Positions 1-5,570 of a stretch of 6,228 nt of DNA are shown here, in pieces; positions within the stretch are counted from its first letter, which is position 1; the number at the start of each line of letters is the position of its first letter. The stretch lies in assembly GCA_900552545.1 (NCBI GenBank), contig USAL01000110.1, positions 1-6,228 of the forward strand, given 5' to 3'. The notes beneath the pieces were generated by a model. The model was not told where the DNA came from and did no database searches. It worked only from the letters and a program-made list of their open reading frames with translations. Source of the DNA: an uncultured Sutterella sp. (GTDB taxonomy: Bacteria; Pseudomonadota; Gammaproteobacteria; Burkholderiales; Burkholderiaceae_F). A program made the translations under genes and the position numbers.

Positions 1-475
1 CCTGATCAATGTGGTGCTGGATCACCTTGCGCTTGATTTCAAGCGACTGCTTGGCAAGATCAAGGAGGTGGTCGAGTCTGTCAAAGAGCGCCTGTTCGTT
101 GCCCTTGAAGAGGTAGCCCAGACGCGCGCAGTTGATCGTCACGACGCCCAGAGACCCCGTCTGCTCGGCCGAGCCAAAAAGGCCGTTGCCGCGCTTTAAG
201 AGTTCGCGCAGATCAAGCTGCAGGCGGCAGCACATCGAGCGGATCATGTTGGGCTTAAGTTCCGAATTGATGAAGTTCTGGAAGTACGGCAGCCCATAGC
301 GCGCCGTCATCTCGAACAAGGGCAGCACATTGGGGCTGTCCCAGTCGAAGTCGGGCGTGATGTTGTAGGTCGGAATCGGGAACGTGAAGACGCGCCCCTT
401 GGCGTCGCCCTTCATCATCACCTCGATGTAGGCGCGGTTGATCATGTCCATTTCGTGCTGCAGCTCGCCGTACGT
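1..475 (-). CDS. nrdD: Anaerobic ribonucleoside-triphosphate reductase, middle part in the shifted frame, cut by the left edge
   Basis: Continuation of the same nrdD gene, shifted one frame relative to the upstream segment and open to the left edge. My translation of about 158 codons runs from TYGELQHEMDMINRAY through FPIPTYNITPDFDWDS, GLPYFQNFINSELKPNMIRS, MCCRLQLDLRELLKRGNG and LFGSAEQTGSLGVVTINCAR to KVIQHHIDQ. If the missing base is restored these are residues about 302-459, and the CC pair falls at 383-384. E. coli NrdD has its finger-loop cysteine at 384, so numbering is conserved. The glycyl-radical loop and the zinc-binding cysteines of the C-terminus would lie beyond the window. There is no start codon or ribosome binding site of its own at the junction, so this is not an independent gene. 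It is probably followed by nrdG outside the window, as in many genomes (inference). Confidence 0.88.
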
Positions 476-1377
476 AAGGGCATTTCCTCGCCGCCGATCA
501 ACGGGTGCTGGGGCTTTAAATCCTCAGGGCACGTCCAGTCGAACGTGAGGTTCGTAAAGGGCGTCTGGGTGCCCCAACGGCTCGGCACGTTGAGGTTGTA
601 GATCATCTCCTGCATGCACTGCAGAACCTCTTCGTAGGGCACGTTGTCCTTGCGGATGAAGGGCGCCATGTACGTGTCAAAGGAGCTGAAGGCCTGTGCG
701 CCCGCCCATTCGTTCTGCATCGTGCCCAGGAAGTTGACGATCTGTCCCGTGGCCGACGACAGGTGCTTCGGGGCGCCCGCCTCGACCTTGCCCGGAACGC
801 CGTTGAAGCCTTCGTTTAAGAGCGTGCGCAGGCTCCAGCCCGCGCAGTAGCCCGAGAGCATGTCGAGGTCGTGAATGTGGAAGTCGGCGTTGCGGTGCGC
901 AAGACCGATTTCGGGCGTGTAGATGTAGTTGAGCCAGTAGTTGGCGATCACCTTGCCCGAGACGTTGAGAATCAGGCCCCCGAGGCTGTAGCCCTGGTTG
1001 GCGTTGGCGTTGACGCGCCAGTCGACCTGATCGAGGTATTCGTTGATCGAGGACTCGACATTGACCCAGCTCTTCTTGGCGTCGCGGGTCTTTGCGCGCT
1101 GCTCGCGGTAGACGATGTAGGCGCGCAGGGTCTTGAAGTAGCCCGCGTCAAAGAGCGCGTGCTCAACGGCATCCTGAATGTCCTCGATGTGCGGCGTGGC
1201 GACGTTGAGCTCAAGGAGCTTGGGCAGCACGAACTTTTCGGTCAACTCCTCGGCGCGCTCCGCACCGAACTCGCAGGTGGCCTTGCCCGCGCGTTCAATG
1301 GCTCGAACGATCTTCTGCGAATCGAAATCCTTGATCGACCCATCGCGTTTGATGAGGTGCTTGAGCTCCGAGGTCAT
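442..1377 (-). CDS. nrdD: Anaerobic (class III) ribonucleoside-triphosphate reductase, N-terminal part, frame broken near residue 300
   Basis: Catalytic subunit of the oxygen-sensitive glycyl-radical reductase that turns ribonucleoside triphosphates into dNTPs in the cytoplasm during anaerobic growth; it needs the activase NrdG, which is not in this window. Residues about 6-95 form an ATP-cone regulatory domain (LIKRDGSIKDFDSQKIVRAI), which senses ATP/dATP. The catalytic barrel follows, with HIHDLDMLSGYCAGWSL at about 167-183; Cys178 sits where E. coli NrdD has its conserved active-site Cys175. The ATG at 1377 is preceded by AGGAG with a 10-nt spacer. The frame matches the family up to about residue 300 (GGEEMP), then gives 11 unrelated residues and stops. 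The family sequence resumes at once in the frame that continues to position 1. The real product is therefore about 700 residues if the shift is an error, or a truncated, inactive protein if it is real. Family assignment is very secure. Confidence 0.93.
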   Translation of the reverse strand: MTSELKHLIKRDGSIKDFDSQKIVRAIERAGKATCEFGAERAEELTEKFVLPKLLELNVATPHIEDIQDAVEHALFDAGYFKTLRAYIVYREQRAKTRDAKKSWVNVESSINEYLDQVDWRVNANANQGYSLGGLILNVSGKVIANYWLNYIYTPEIGLAHRNADFHIHDLDMLSGYCAGWSLRTLLNEGFNGVPGKVEAGAPKHLSSATGQIVNFLGTMQNEWAGAQAFSSFDTYMAPFIRKDNVPYEEVLQCMQEMIYNLNVPSRWGTQTPFTNLTFDWTCPEDLKPQHPLIGGEEMPLRTASCSTKWT

Positions 1378-1575
1378 CCTTGTCTTACTCCTAGTTGCGT
1401 GTGTTTTTCTTCTTCATCACCAGATCGATCCCGTCGTCGGGCGCAAAGCCCGAAAACCGGAACAAAAGCCGAAGGATCAACCCTCTGGCGCCGTCTGTGA
1501 GTGCCCCTGGTCGACTTCATCGAGCACGCGGCCTGCGCCGCTCGAGGGAAACCAAAGGGAACTCCGGCCGGATTG

Positions 1576-1602
1576 AACAACAAAAGACGCCGTTGCGGCG
1601 CC
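1576..1602 (-). terminator. Terminator-like hairpin inside the nrdD leader
   Basis: On the minus strand GGCGCCG-CAA-CGGCGTC forms a 7-bp stem (one G-U pair) with a three-base loop, followed at once by TTTTGTTGTT. This is the shape of an intrinsic terminator. It lies about 205 nt before the nrdD start and about 140 nt after the inferred start of transcription, so it could cut transcripts short (attenuation) rather than end a gene. The U run is interrupted, so strength is uncertain. Confidence 0.4.
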
Positions 1603-1713
1603 CTTGTCGAAATCCTGCGATGCGCTGACGATAGCAAGGGTTGGCCGCCTTGGCAATACCTCGTTGGTACCCAGCCGAAAGACCTGCCGCACCCACCGAG
1701 CGCACCTCGGAAT

Positions 1714-1729
1714 ATACCATTACTAGGGA
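1714..1729. promoter_or_regulatory. NrdR box 2 (degenerate)
   Basis: ATACCATTACTAGGGA keeps the key C4, A6, T11, A12 and G13 of the NrdR pattern but only about 9 of 16 positions overall. Its support comes mainly from spacing: its centre is exactly 31 bp from that of the strong box, leaving a 15-bp gap, as in other tandem NrdR sites. Alone it would not be called. On the minus strand TATATT (1716 to 1711) overlaps its edge and is an alternative -10. Confidence 0.4.
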
Positions 1730-1744
1730 TCAAGAAATATGCTC

Positions 1745-1760
1745 TTACTATATGTTGTGC
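1745..1760. promoter_or_regulatory. NrdR box 1 (strong match), overlapping a probable nrdD -10
   Basis: TTACTATATGTTGTGC agrees with the published NrdR box pattern acaCwAtATaTwGtgt at all core positions (C4, A6, A8, T9, T11, G13) and is nearly palindromic. NrdR is the ATP/dATP-sensing repressor of ribonucleotide reductase genes, and its boxes normally overlap the promoter. On the minus strand the box contains TATAGT (1752 to 1747), a 5/6 match to a sigma-70 -10 element. The best -35 candidate, TTGGAA, is spaced loosely, so the exact promoter is less certain than the box. Confidence 0.6.
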
Positions 1761-1779
1761 TGTGCGGGAAAATTCCAAC

Positions 1780-2074
1780 ACTGCTCTGAAAGGCCTTGAA
1801 AAGCGCCGCTGCAGGGCCTTTTTCCGAGCGCTGGGAAGCGCTGAAAAGAGGCCGGAAAGAAGCCGAAAGGAGCCGCTGGACGCCCTGTCGGCAAGGTCTG
1901 AAAGCACTCTGACGAACCGCTTCAAAGGTCTCGTGGAGCGTCGCCGGAAGACTATGGAAAACCCTGATCTCTTGTCGGATACTTTCACATCCGCCGTCCG
2001 CACCCGGGGCCGGACTAAGAGATATTACCTATACCTCGAATTACCCCAAAAGACCTAAAAATAAGATAAAGTAC
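1780..2074. other. Non-coding stretch between the nrdD promoter and the candidate sRNA
   Basis: I see no supportable gene here; the open frames are arginine/serine-rich translations without family resemblance, conserved-looking starts or neighbour-like codon use. The stretch holds a 7-bp inverted repeat, AAAGGCC at 1789-1795 and GGCCTTT at 1815-1821, ending in five T on the plus strand; a series of short GAAA(A)G tracts between about 1788 and 1903; and a hairpin GTCCG/CGGAC at 1996-2000 and 2011-2015. From 2016 on the sequence turns AT-rich, where a plus-strand promoter for the downstream RNA would be expected, but no good -35/-10 pair is evident. Confidence 0.5.
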
Positions 2075-2221
2075 GTAGTGCAGTAGGCGACAGCCTGGTT
2101 GCCTCCCTGTGCAGCAGATTCCCGAGGGGCCGTTTTCGAAGCCCTCCCTCTTCGAAAGCGAGCATTGAAGTTTGCTGCATTTTCAAGCCTGACCCTATTT
2201 CCCTGGTCAGGCTATTTTTTT
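2075..2221 (+). ncRNA. Candidate small regulatory RNA with C/U-rich anti-Shine-Dalgarno motifs
   Basis: A plus-strand segment folds in order into: a 6-bp stem GGCGAC/GTTGCC (2087-2092 and 2099-2104 approximately); a long-range stem TGCAGCA (2110-2116) with TGCTGCA (2173-2179), extendable by wobble pairs; nested inside it a perfect 8-bp hairpin TTTCGAAG (2134-2141) / CTTCGAAA (2150-2157) whose loop is CCCTCCCT; and finally an intrinsic terminator. A second CCTCCCT lies unpaired just after the first stem. C/U-rich loops of this sort pair with Shine-Dalgarno sequences in several bacterial sRNAs. The 5' end is a guess: GATAAA at about 2065 is a weak -10. It does not match tmRNA, RNase P RNA, 4.5S or E. 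coli 6S RNA as I know them. The terminator is solid; an independent RNA is inferred. Confidence 0.45.
2186..2221 (+). terminator. Intrinsic terminator, plus strand
   Basis: AGCCTGACC (2186-2194) pairs perfectly with GGTCAGGCT (2205-2213) around a 10-nt loop, followed by A and seven T (2215-2221). There is no matching T run on the minus side, so it works for plus-strand transcription only. No plus-strand protein gene precedes it, which is the main argument that a non-coding RNA is made here. Confidence 0.8.
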
Positions 2222-2609
2222 GCCTGCGCTTTTCCTCGCCTTTCCTCCTTCCCGGCTTCCCTTCAACATCCCTTAAAAGCTCATCGACAGCACGTTGCTG
2301 ACGACGCAACGCGTCTGAAAGCGCTTTGGACCTTGACGAACCATCCTGGCCGGCGAATTTTTTCGAAGGTGCTGCTGCCTCATTAAAAGGCCGCAAAAAG
2401 GCTTTTAAACTTTCACCGTCAAGATGGGGGCAGAGCGGGATCATGCGGGAACCATGAGCGTCTTAAAACGCAATGCCCGCGCAAAGCAGCGATGTCCCGT
2501 ACCTAAAAGATCCTTCGTGATCCTTTATTTTCTTCTTGATCCGAAAAGCGCAGGACGCTCTTTACCGGTCGAGGGCAAAGCTTGGCGACACACCCATGCC
2601 ACATGAACG
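2222..2609. other. Convergent gap with no supportable gene
   Basis: This stretch lies between the end of the candidate sRNA (plus) and the end of the rng transcript (minus). It begins with a pyrimidine-rich tract (about 2231-2263). It also contains two AU-rich hairpins: TTAAAAG(G)CC / GGCTTTTAA at 2383-2392 and 2400-2408, and AAAGATC / GATCCTTT at about 2506-2526 followed by a T-rich run on the plus strand. Either might act as a weak terminator. A 129-codon open frame on the minus strand (2055-2444) is not credible because it runs through the sRNA and its terminator and lacks a ribosome binding site. Confidence 0.45.
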
Positions 2610-2642
2610 AAAAAAAGCGCCTTCGGCGTAAGCAGAAGGCGC
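2610..2642 (-). terminator. Intrinsic terminator of rng
   Basis: On the minus strand GCGCCTTC and GAAGGCGC pair perfectly (2642-2635 with 2624-2617) around a 10-nt loop and are followed by seven T. It lies 62 nt after the rng stop codon. A smaller hairpin, CGGCTC/GAGCCG at 2672-2689, sits between the stop and this terminator. Confidence 0.88.
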
Positions 2643-2704
2643 AAAGAGAATCTCAACCGTGGATGAACACACGGCTCAAATGAGAGCCGCATTCTACAGA
2701 TTTT

Positions 2705-4162
2705 TTAGGAAATCACAACGTCGTACTGTTCCTGCGTATAGACGGGCTCGACCTCAAGGCTCACGGGCTTTTCGACGAAGTCCTGCAGGAGGTTCAACGC
2801 AGCCGACTCGTCGTCGAGGAACATGTCGATCACAGCCTGGCTCGCGAGCACCTTGAAGGCGCGCGCATCACGGTACTGCCGGTACATGCGCACGATCTCG
2901 CGCATGATCTCGTAGCAGACCGTGCGCGAGGTCTTGATTTCGCCCCGGCCGCCGCAGACCGGGCACGTCTCGCAGAGCACGTGCGAGAGACTCTCGCGGG
3001 TGCGCTTGCGAGTCATTTCCACGAGGCCGAGTTCGGTGAAGTCCGAGATCGTGAGCTTGGTGCGGTCGGCCGCCGCGGCGCGGCGCAATTCCGACAGAAC
3101 CGCCGCACGGTGCTCGTCGCTTGCCATATCGATGAAGTCGATGATGATGATGCCGCCCAAGTTTCTCAACCGCAGCTGCCGCGCAATCGTCTGCGCGGCC
3201 TCAAGGTTGGTCTTAAAGACCGTCTGCGAGAAGTCGCGCTTGCCGACAAAGCCGCCGGTGTTCACATCGATCGTCGTCATCGCCTCGGTCTGGTCGACCA
3301 CGAGGTAGCCGCCCGACTTGAGCGGAACGCGGCGCCCGAGCGCGCGCTCGATTTCCTCATCGACCCCGTAGACCTCAAAAAGCGGACGCTCGCCCGTGTA
3401 GTGCACGAGAAGCGCCTCTGCCGAGGGCACGTACTTGCGCGCGAAGTCCTTCAGGGCCTCGAAGTTCTGACGGCTGTCGACATAGATGTGGCCCGTCTCG
3501 GCCTGCACAAGGTCGCGCAGCACGCGCTTGGCAAGCGGCAGATCCTCGTAGAGAAGGCTCGGCGCGCTCGCCTTGGCCGTCTGCGCCTTGATCGTCTTCC
3601 AGAGGGCGCTCAAGTACCGCATGTCTTCGATCAGCTCAACGTCGGAAGCGCTTTCCTCGGCGCACGTGCGCACGATGTAGCCGCCCTTTTCCTCGGCCGG
3701 ACGCAGGCGCGTGCACTGCTCGCGCAGATTCTCGCGGCGCGCTTCGTCCTCAATGCGCTGGCTCACGCCGATGTGCGGATCCTGCGGCAGGTAGACGAGC
3801 TTGTGGCCCGCAAGGGAAATCGTGGTCGTCAACCGCGCGCCCTTGGTGCCTATCGGGTCCTTCGAAACCTGAACGAGAAGCCGCTGCCCGTCGGTAAGCA
3901 TTTTTTCAATCGGCTTGTACTCGCCGTTTTCGAGCCTCGCGCCCTCGATATCAAGAATGTGCAGAAACGCCGTGCGTTCAAACCCGATGTCGACGAAGGC
4001 CGACTGCATGCCGGGCAGCACCCGCAGCACCCGCCCCATGTAGACGTTGCCCACGAGGCCGCGGTTGGCGACGCGCTCGATGTGCAGATCCTCGAGAATG
4101 CCGTCGATCAAAACGGCGACGCGCGTCTCACGCGGCGAGCAATTGATGAGTATGTCCTGCAT
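2705..4162 (-). CDS. rng: Ribonuclease G
   Basis: Endoribonuclease of the RNase E/G family; in E. coli it trims the 5' end of 16S rRNA and helps mRNA decay. The 485-residue product is close to E. coli RNase G (489) and lacks the long C-terminal scaffold of RNase E. An S1 domain lies at about 36-120 (GNVYMGRVLRVLPGMQSAFVDIG). The DNase I-like catalytic core has the two metal-binding aspartates at Asp299 (TTIDVNTGGF) and Asp342 (IIIDFIDMASDEHR). The zinc-link motif CPVCGGRG holds Cys400 and Cys403, which joins subunits in the dimer. I chose the ATG at 4162 (MQDILINCSP) because AGGA precedes it by about 8 nt; an in-frame TTG at 4201 would add 13 unlike residues. It follows the CDF gene by 182 nt with no clear terminator, so it may be partly co-transcribed; the common partner maf is absent. 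Confidence 0.95.
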   Translation of the reverse strand: MQDILINCSPRETRVAVLIDGILEDLHIERVANRGLVGNVYMGRVLRVLPGMQSAFVDIGFERTAFLHILDIEGARLENGEYKPIEKMLTDGQRLLVQVSKDPIGTKGARLTTTISLAGHKLVYLPQDPHIGVSQRIEDEARRENLREQCTRLRPAEEKGGYIVRTCAEESASDVELIEDMRYLSALWKTIKAQTAKASAPSLLYEDLPLAKRVLRDLVQAETGHIYVDSRQNFEALKDFARKYVPSAEALLVHYTGERPLFEVYGVDEEIERALGRRVPLKSGGYLVVDQTEAMTTIDVNTGGFVGKRDFSQTVFKTNLEAAQTIARQLRLRNLGGIIIIDFIDMASDEHRAAVLSELRRAAAADRTKLTISDFTELGLVEMTRKRTRESLSHVLCETCPVCGGRGEIKTSRTVCYEIMREIVRMYRQYRDARAFKVLASQAVIDMFLDDESAALNLLQDFVEKPVSLEVEPVYTQEQYDVVIS

Positions 4163-4344
4163 GGGTGTTCCTGACAAAAAATTGACGGGCTGCAAGACCA
4201 ATCATGGGTCCTGTCAGCCGGCATGAAAACAGCCGGTCGCGGCGCCTCAATGAAAACGTCGTGCCGGCCGCTTGCAAAATCGCCGGAATGTGATGAGGTT
4301 GAGAAAACTGACTCAGCTTTTTTCCCAACCTCCCGGCTCAGTGA
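4163..4344 (-). promoter_or_regulatory. rng leader / CDF-rng spacer with long inverted repeat
   Basis: The main feature is an inverted repeat, GAGGTTGAGAAAA (4295-4307) and TTTTCCCAACCTC (4320-4332). It gives 12 Watson-Crick pairs and one mismatch position, which is a G-U pair in minus-strand RNA. The loop contains CTGACTCAG, itself an odd palindrome. There is no T run after it in the minus direction, so it is not a standard terminator. A second hairpin, CCGGC/GCCGG, lies at 4217-4235. I found no strong sigma-70 promoter for rng. The spacer could be an mRNA leader; RNase E leaders are known sites of autoregulation, but applying that to RNase G here is speculation. Confidence 0.4.
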
Positions 4345-5340
4345 TTATGCCGCCTTTGCGGCAGCATCCGCCTGCTGTGGGGCGACATCCTTTCTGCGGC
4401 AGACGCCCTGCACGCACTCCCACTGGCACTGCTCGCCGCCCCACTCGGGCTGCAGCGTGATGTGGTCGATCCCGAATTCCTTTTCAAGCATCGCACGGGC
4501 GTCATCCAAAACCTTCTTCCAGTCGACATCGTCGGCCATGAGAAGGTGCGCAGTCACCGAACCGTGTCCGGGCGCAAGCGTCCAGACGTGCAGATCGTGC
4601 ACGTGGCGCACTCCTTCGATCTTGGAGAGGGCATCGCCCACGTCGAAGTAGTTGATGTTTTCGGGAACCGCGTCAAGGAGCACGGCGCTCGACTCCTTCA
4701 AGACGCCGAAGGTGCCGCGCAGCACCAGAAGGCCGACGAAGAAGGAAAGGATCGGGTCGGCGAGCGCAAACGCTTCGCCTCCAAAGTAGACGAGGGCACC
4801 GGCGGCGATGGCGGCAAGCGACCCCAGCAGGTCGCCCATCACGTGCAGCAGCGCCGCACGGGTGTTGACGTTTTTCTTGTCGCGCGACAGGGACCAGGCA
4901 ACGCCGATGTTGATGATGAGACCGATCACGGCAACCACCATCACCGAGCCGCCCGCGACGGCCGGGGGATTTTCCAGGCGCCCCACGGCTTCATAAAAGA
5001 TCCAGCCCACGACGCCCAGCATCACGAGGCCGTTTAGGAATGCGGCGAGCACCTCGATGCGGCCGTGTCCGAAGCTGTGGGTGGCATCCGCGCCACGGCG
5101 CGAGATGAAGTTGGCGATCAAGGCAAAAAGAAGACTCGCCGAGTCGGTGGCCATATGGCCGGCGTCGCCGATCAACGCCAGAGAGTTGGCGTAGTAGCCG
5201 CCGATCAGCTCGACGGCCGAGAACCCGAGCGTGAGCACCACGGCAAACCCGAGCACGCTCAGGCGCACCTGCTCGGCACTATGGTTGTAGGCGCTGTCGC
5301 CTGCGTCATGGTCGGAATACTTGGTAGCAGTTGCCGACAT
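4345..5340 (-). CDS. Cation diffusion facilitator (CzcD/ZitB-like zinc exporter)
   Basis: Inner-membrane metal/proton antiporter of the CDF family that exports Zn2+ and perhaps other divalent ions from the cytoplasm. The 331-residue protein has a short N-terminal tail, six predicted membrane segments (about 27-49, 54-79, 95-119, 131-151, 163-187, 194-212) and a cytoplasmic C-terminal domain (VRHVHDLHVWTLAPGHGSVT at about 244-263). The transport site is the zinc-type HD-HD set: His62/Asp66 in GDAGHMATD of segment 2 and His166/Asp170 in LLHVMGDLLGS of segment 5. The segment 4-5 loop (SRDKKNVNTR) lacks the His-rich stretch of many CzcD proteins. The tail is unusual: after the usual end of the fold it carries C305-x3-C309-x4-C314. 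I chose the ATG at 5340, with AAGGA just upstream (spacing short); an in-frame TTG at 5415 would run into the terminator region. Family certain; metal specificity inferred. Confidence 0.92.
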   Translation of the reverse strand: MSATATKYSDHDAGDSAYNHSAEQVRLSVLGFAVVLTLGFSAVELIGGYYANSLALIGDAGHMATDSASLLFALIANFISRRGADATHSFGHGRIEVLAAFLNGLVMLGVVGWIFYEAVGRLENPPAVAGGSVMVVAVIGLIINIGVAWSLSRDKKNVNTRAALLHVMGDLLGSLAAIAAGALVYFGGEAFALADPILSFFVGLLVLRGTFGVLKESSAVLLDAVPENINYFDVGDALSKIEGVRHVHDLHVWTLAPGHGSVTAHLLMADDVDWKKVLDDARAMLEKEFGIDHITLQPEWGGEQCQWECVQGVCRRKDVAPQQADAAAKAA

Positions 5341-5406
5341 TTTCCTTCGTCCCAAAAAATGGAAATCTTCCTTTGAAGATCCAAACGGCAAAAACGACAA
5401 AACGGC
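5341..5406 (-). promoter_or_regulatory. Probable promoter region of the CDF gene
   Basis: Between the probable argG terminator and the CDF start lies an AT-rich segment. It contains two copies of AAACGGCAAAAA (5383-5394 and 5400-5411), 17 bp apart, and A-tracts spaced roughly one helical turn apart, which suggests bent DNA or an UP-like element. A small hairpin, ATCTTC/GAAGAT (5365-5380), precedes the ribosome binding site. No consensus -35/-10 pair stands out, and I could not identify a known metal-sensor operator. Confidence 0.3.
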
Positions 5407-5432
5407 AAAAATCAAGCCCTTCGAAGGCGCTT
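5407..5432 (-). terminator. Probable argG terminator
   Basis: On the minus strand AAGC(G)CCT and AGGGCTT pair around a TCGA loop (one bulged G), followed by GA and five T. It lies about 140 nt after the argG stop. The two bases between stem and T run and the bulge make it weaker than the rng terminator. Confidence 0.45.
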
Positions 5433-5436
5433 TACG

Positions 5437-5570
5437 TTGTCGTCAAGCGCCCCCTCGGGGCTTCGTGCCTGAAGCCTTCGCTTCAGGCCATCGTTTGAGG
5501 CAGGGCCGACAAGGCTGCGCAGAAATCAAATTCCGCTCACCCTGCGGCCTTTGCCGCCGAACGCGCAATC
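5437..5570 (-). repeat. Cluster of stem-loops in the argG 3' region
   Basis: Three further inverted repeats occur after the argG stop: GCGGC/GCCGC (5544-5557), a perfect 9-bp palindromic stem GCCTGAAGC-CTTC-GCTTCAGGC (5467-5488), and GCCCC/GGGGC (5449-5461). None is followed directly by a T run. They may stabilise the mRNA 3' end or be dispersed genomic hairpin repeats; one locus cannot tell. No gene is visible in this stretch. Confidence 0.5.

Larger units (their letters stand above)
1378..1744 (-). promoter_or_regulatory. Long 5' leader of nrdD
   Basis: If the promoter overlapping the NrdR box is used, nrdD has a leader of about 360 nt. No convincing protein is encoded in it on either strand: the open frames here lack family resemblance and credible start signals. 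What it does hold is a GC-rich hairpin followed by a U-rich run (1576-1602), a 6-bp hairpin at 1437-1453 (TCGGGC/GCCCGA), and an AGGAG ribosome binding site at 1388-1392 just before the start. I matched it to no known riboswitch class. The extent rests on an inferred start of transcription. Confidence 0.35.

Noticed and set aside
1673..1688. AGCCGAAAGACCTGCC on the plus strand resembles the B12 box of cobalamin riboswitches (13 of 16 positions).
   Set aside because: The rest of the riboswitch core (GGGAA...GGTG...TCC and the GCCACTG element) is not recognisable upstream, and there is no plus-strand gene to control. A covariance search with the cobalamin model would settle it.
1720..1733. FNR-like site TTGAT-N4-AGTAA on the minus strand, attractive because nrdD is an anaerobic gene.
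   Set aside because: Only one half-site fits, and its position does not fall near -41.5 of either -10 candidate, so activation by FNR is not supported.
1789..1823. AAAGGCC/GGCCTTT inverted repeat ending in five T on the plus strand, considered as a terminator.
   Set aside because: The loop is 19 nt, the stem only 7 bp, and no plus-strand gene or promoter precedes it; kept only as a description of the stretch.
1374..2003. Open frame of 209 codons on the minus strand upstream of nrdD.
   Set aside because: No ribosome binding site or family resemblance, odd composition, and it runs through the NrdR boxes, the leader hairpin and the nrdD ribosome binding site.
1501..2058. Open frame of 185 codons on the plus strand.
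   Set aside because: Arg/Ser/Lys-rich translation without recognisable domain, no ribosome binding site, and codon use unlike the real genes; it crosses the nrdD promoter region.
2055..2444. Open frame of 129 codons on the minus strand, whose N-terminal half looks mildly protein-like and helical.
   Set aside because: No Shine-Dalgarno before its ATG, codon use unlike neighbours, and its C-terminal half is the antisense of the sRNA candidate and its terminator.
2981..4174. A 397-codon open frame on the plus strand.
   Set aside because: It is the antisense shadow of rng, whose minus-strand product is an unmistakable RNase G; high GC at third positions creates such frames.
4128..4328. A 66-codon frame upstream of and overlapping the rng start.
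   Set aside because: Starts with TTG, has no ribosome binding site, and lies across the inverted repeat; no sign of a leader peptide.
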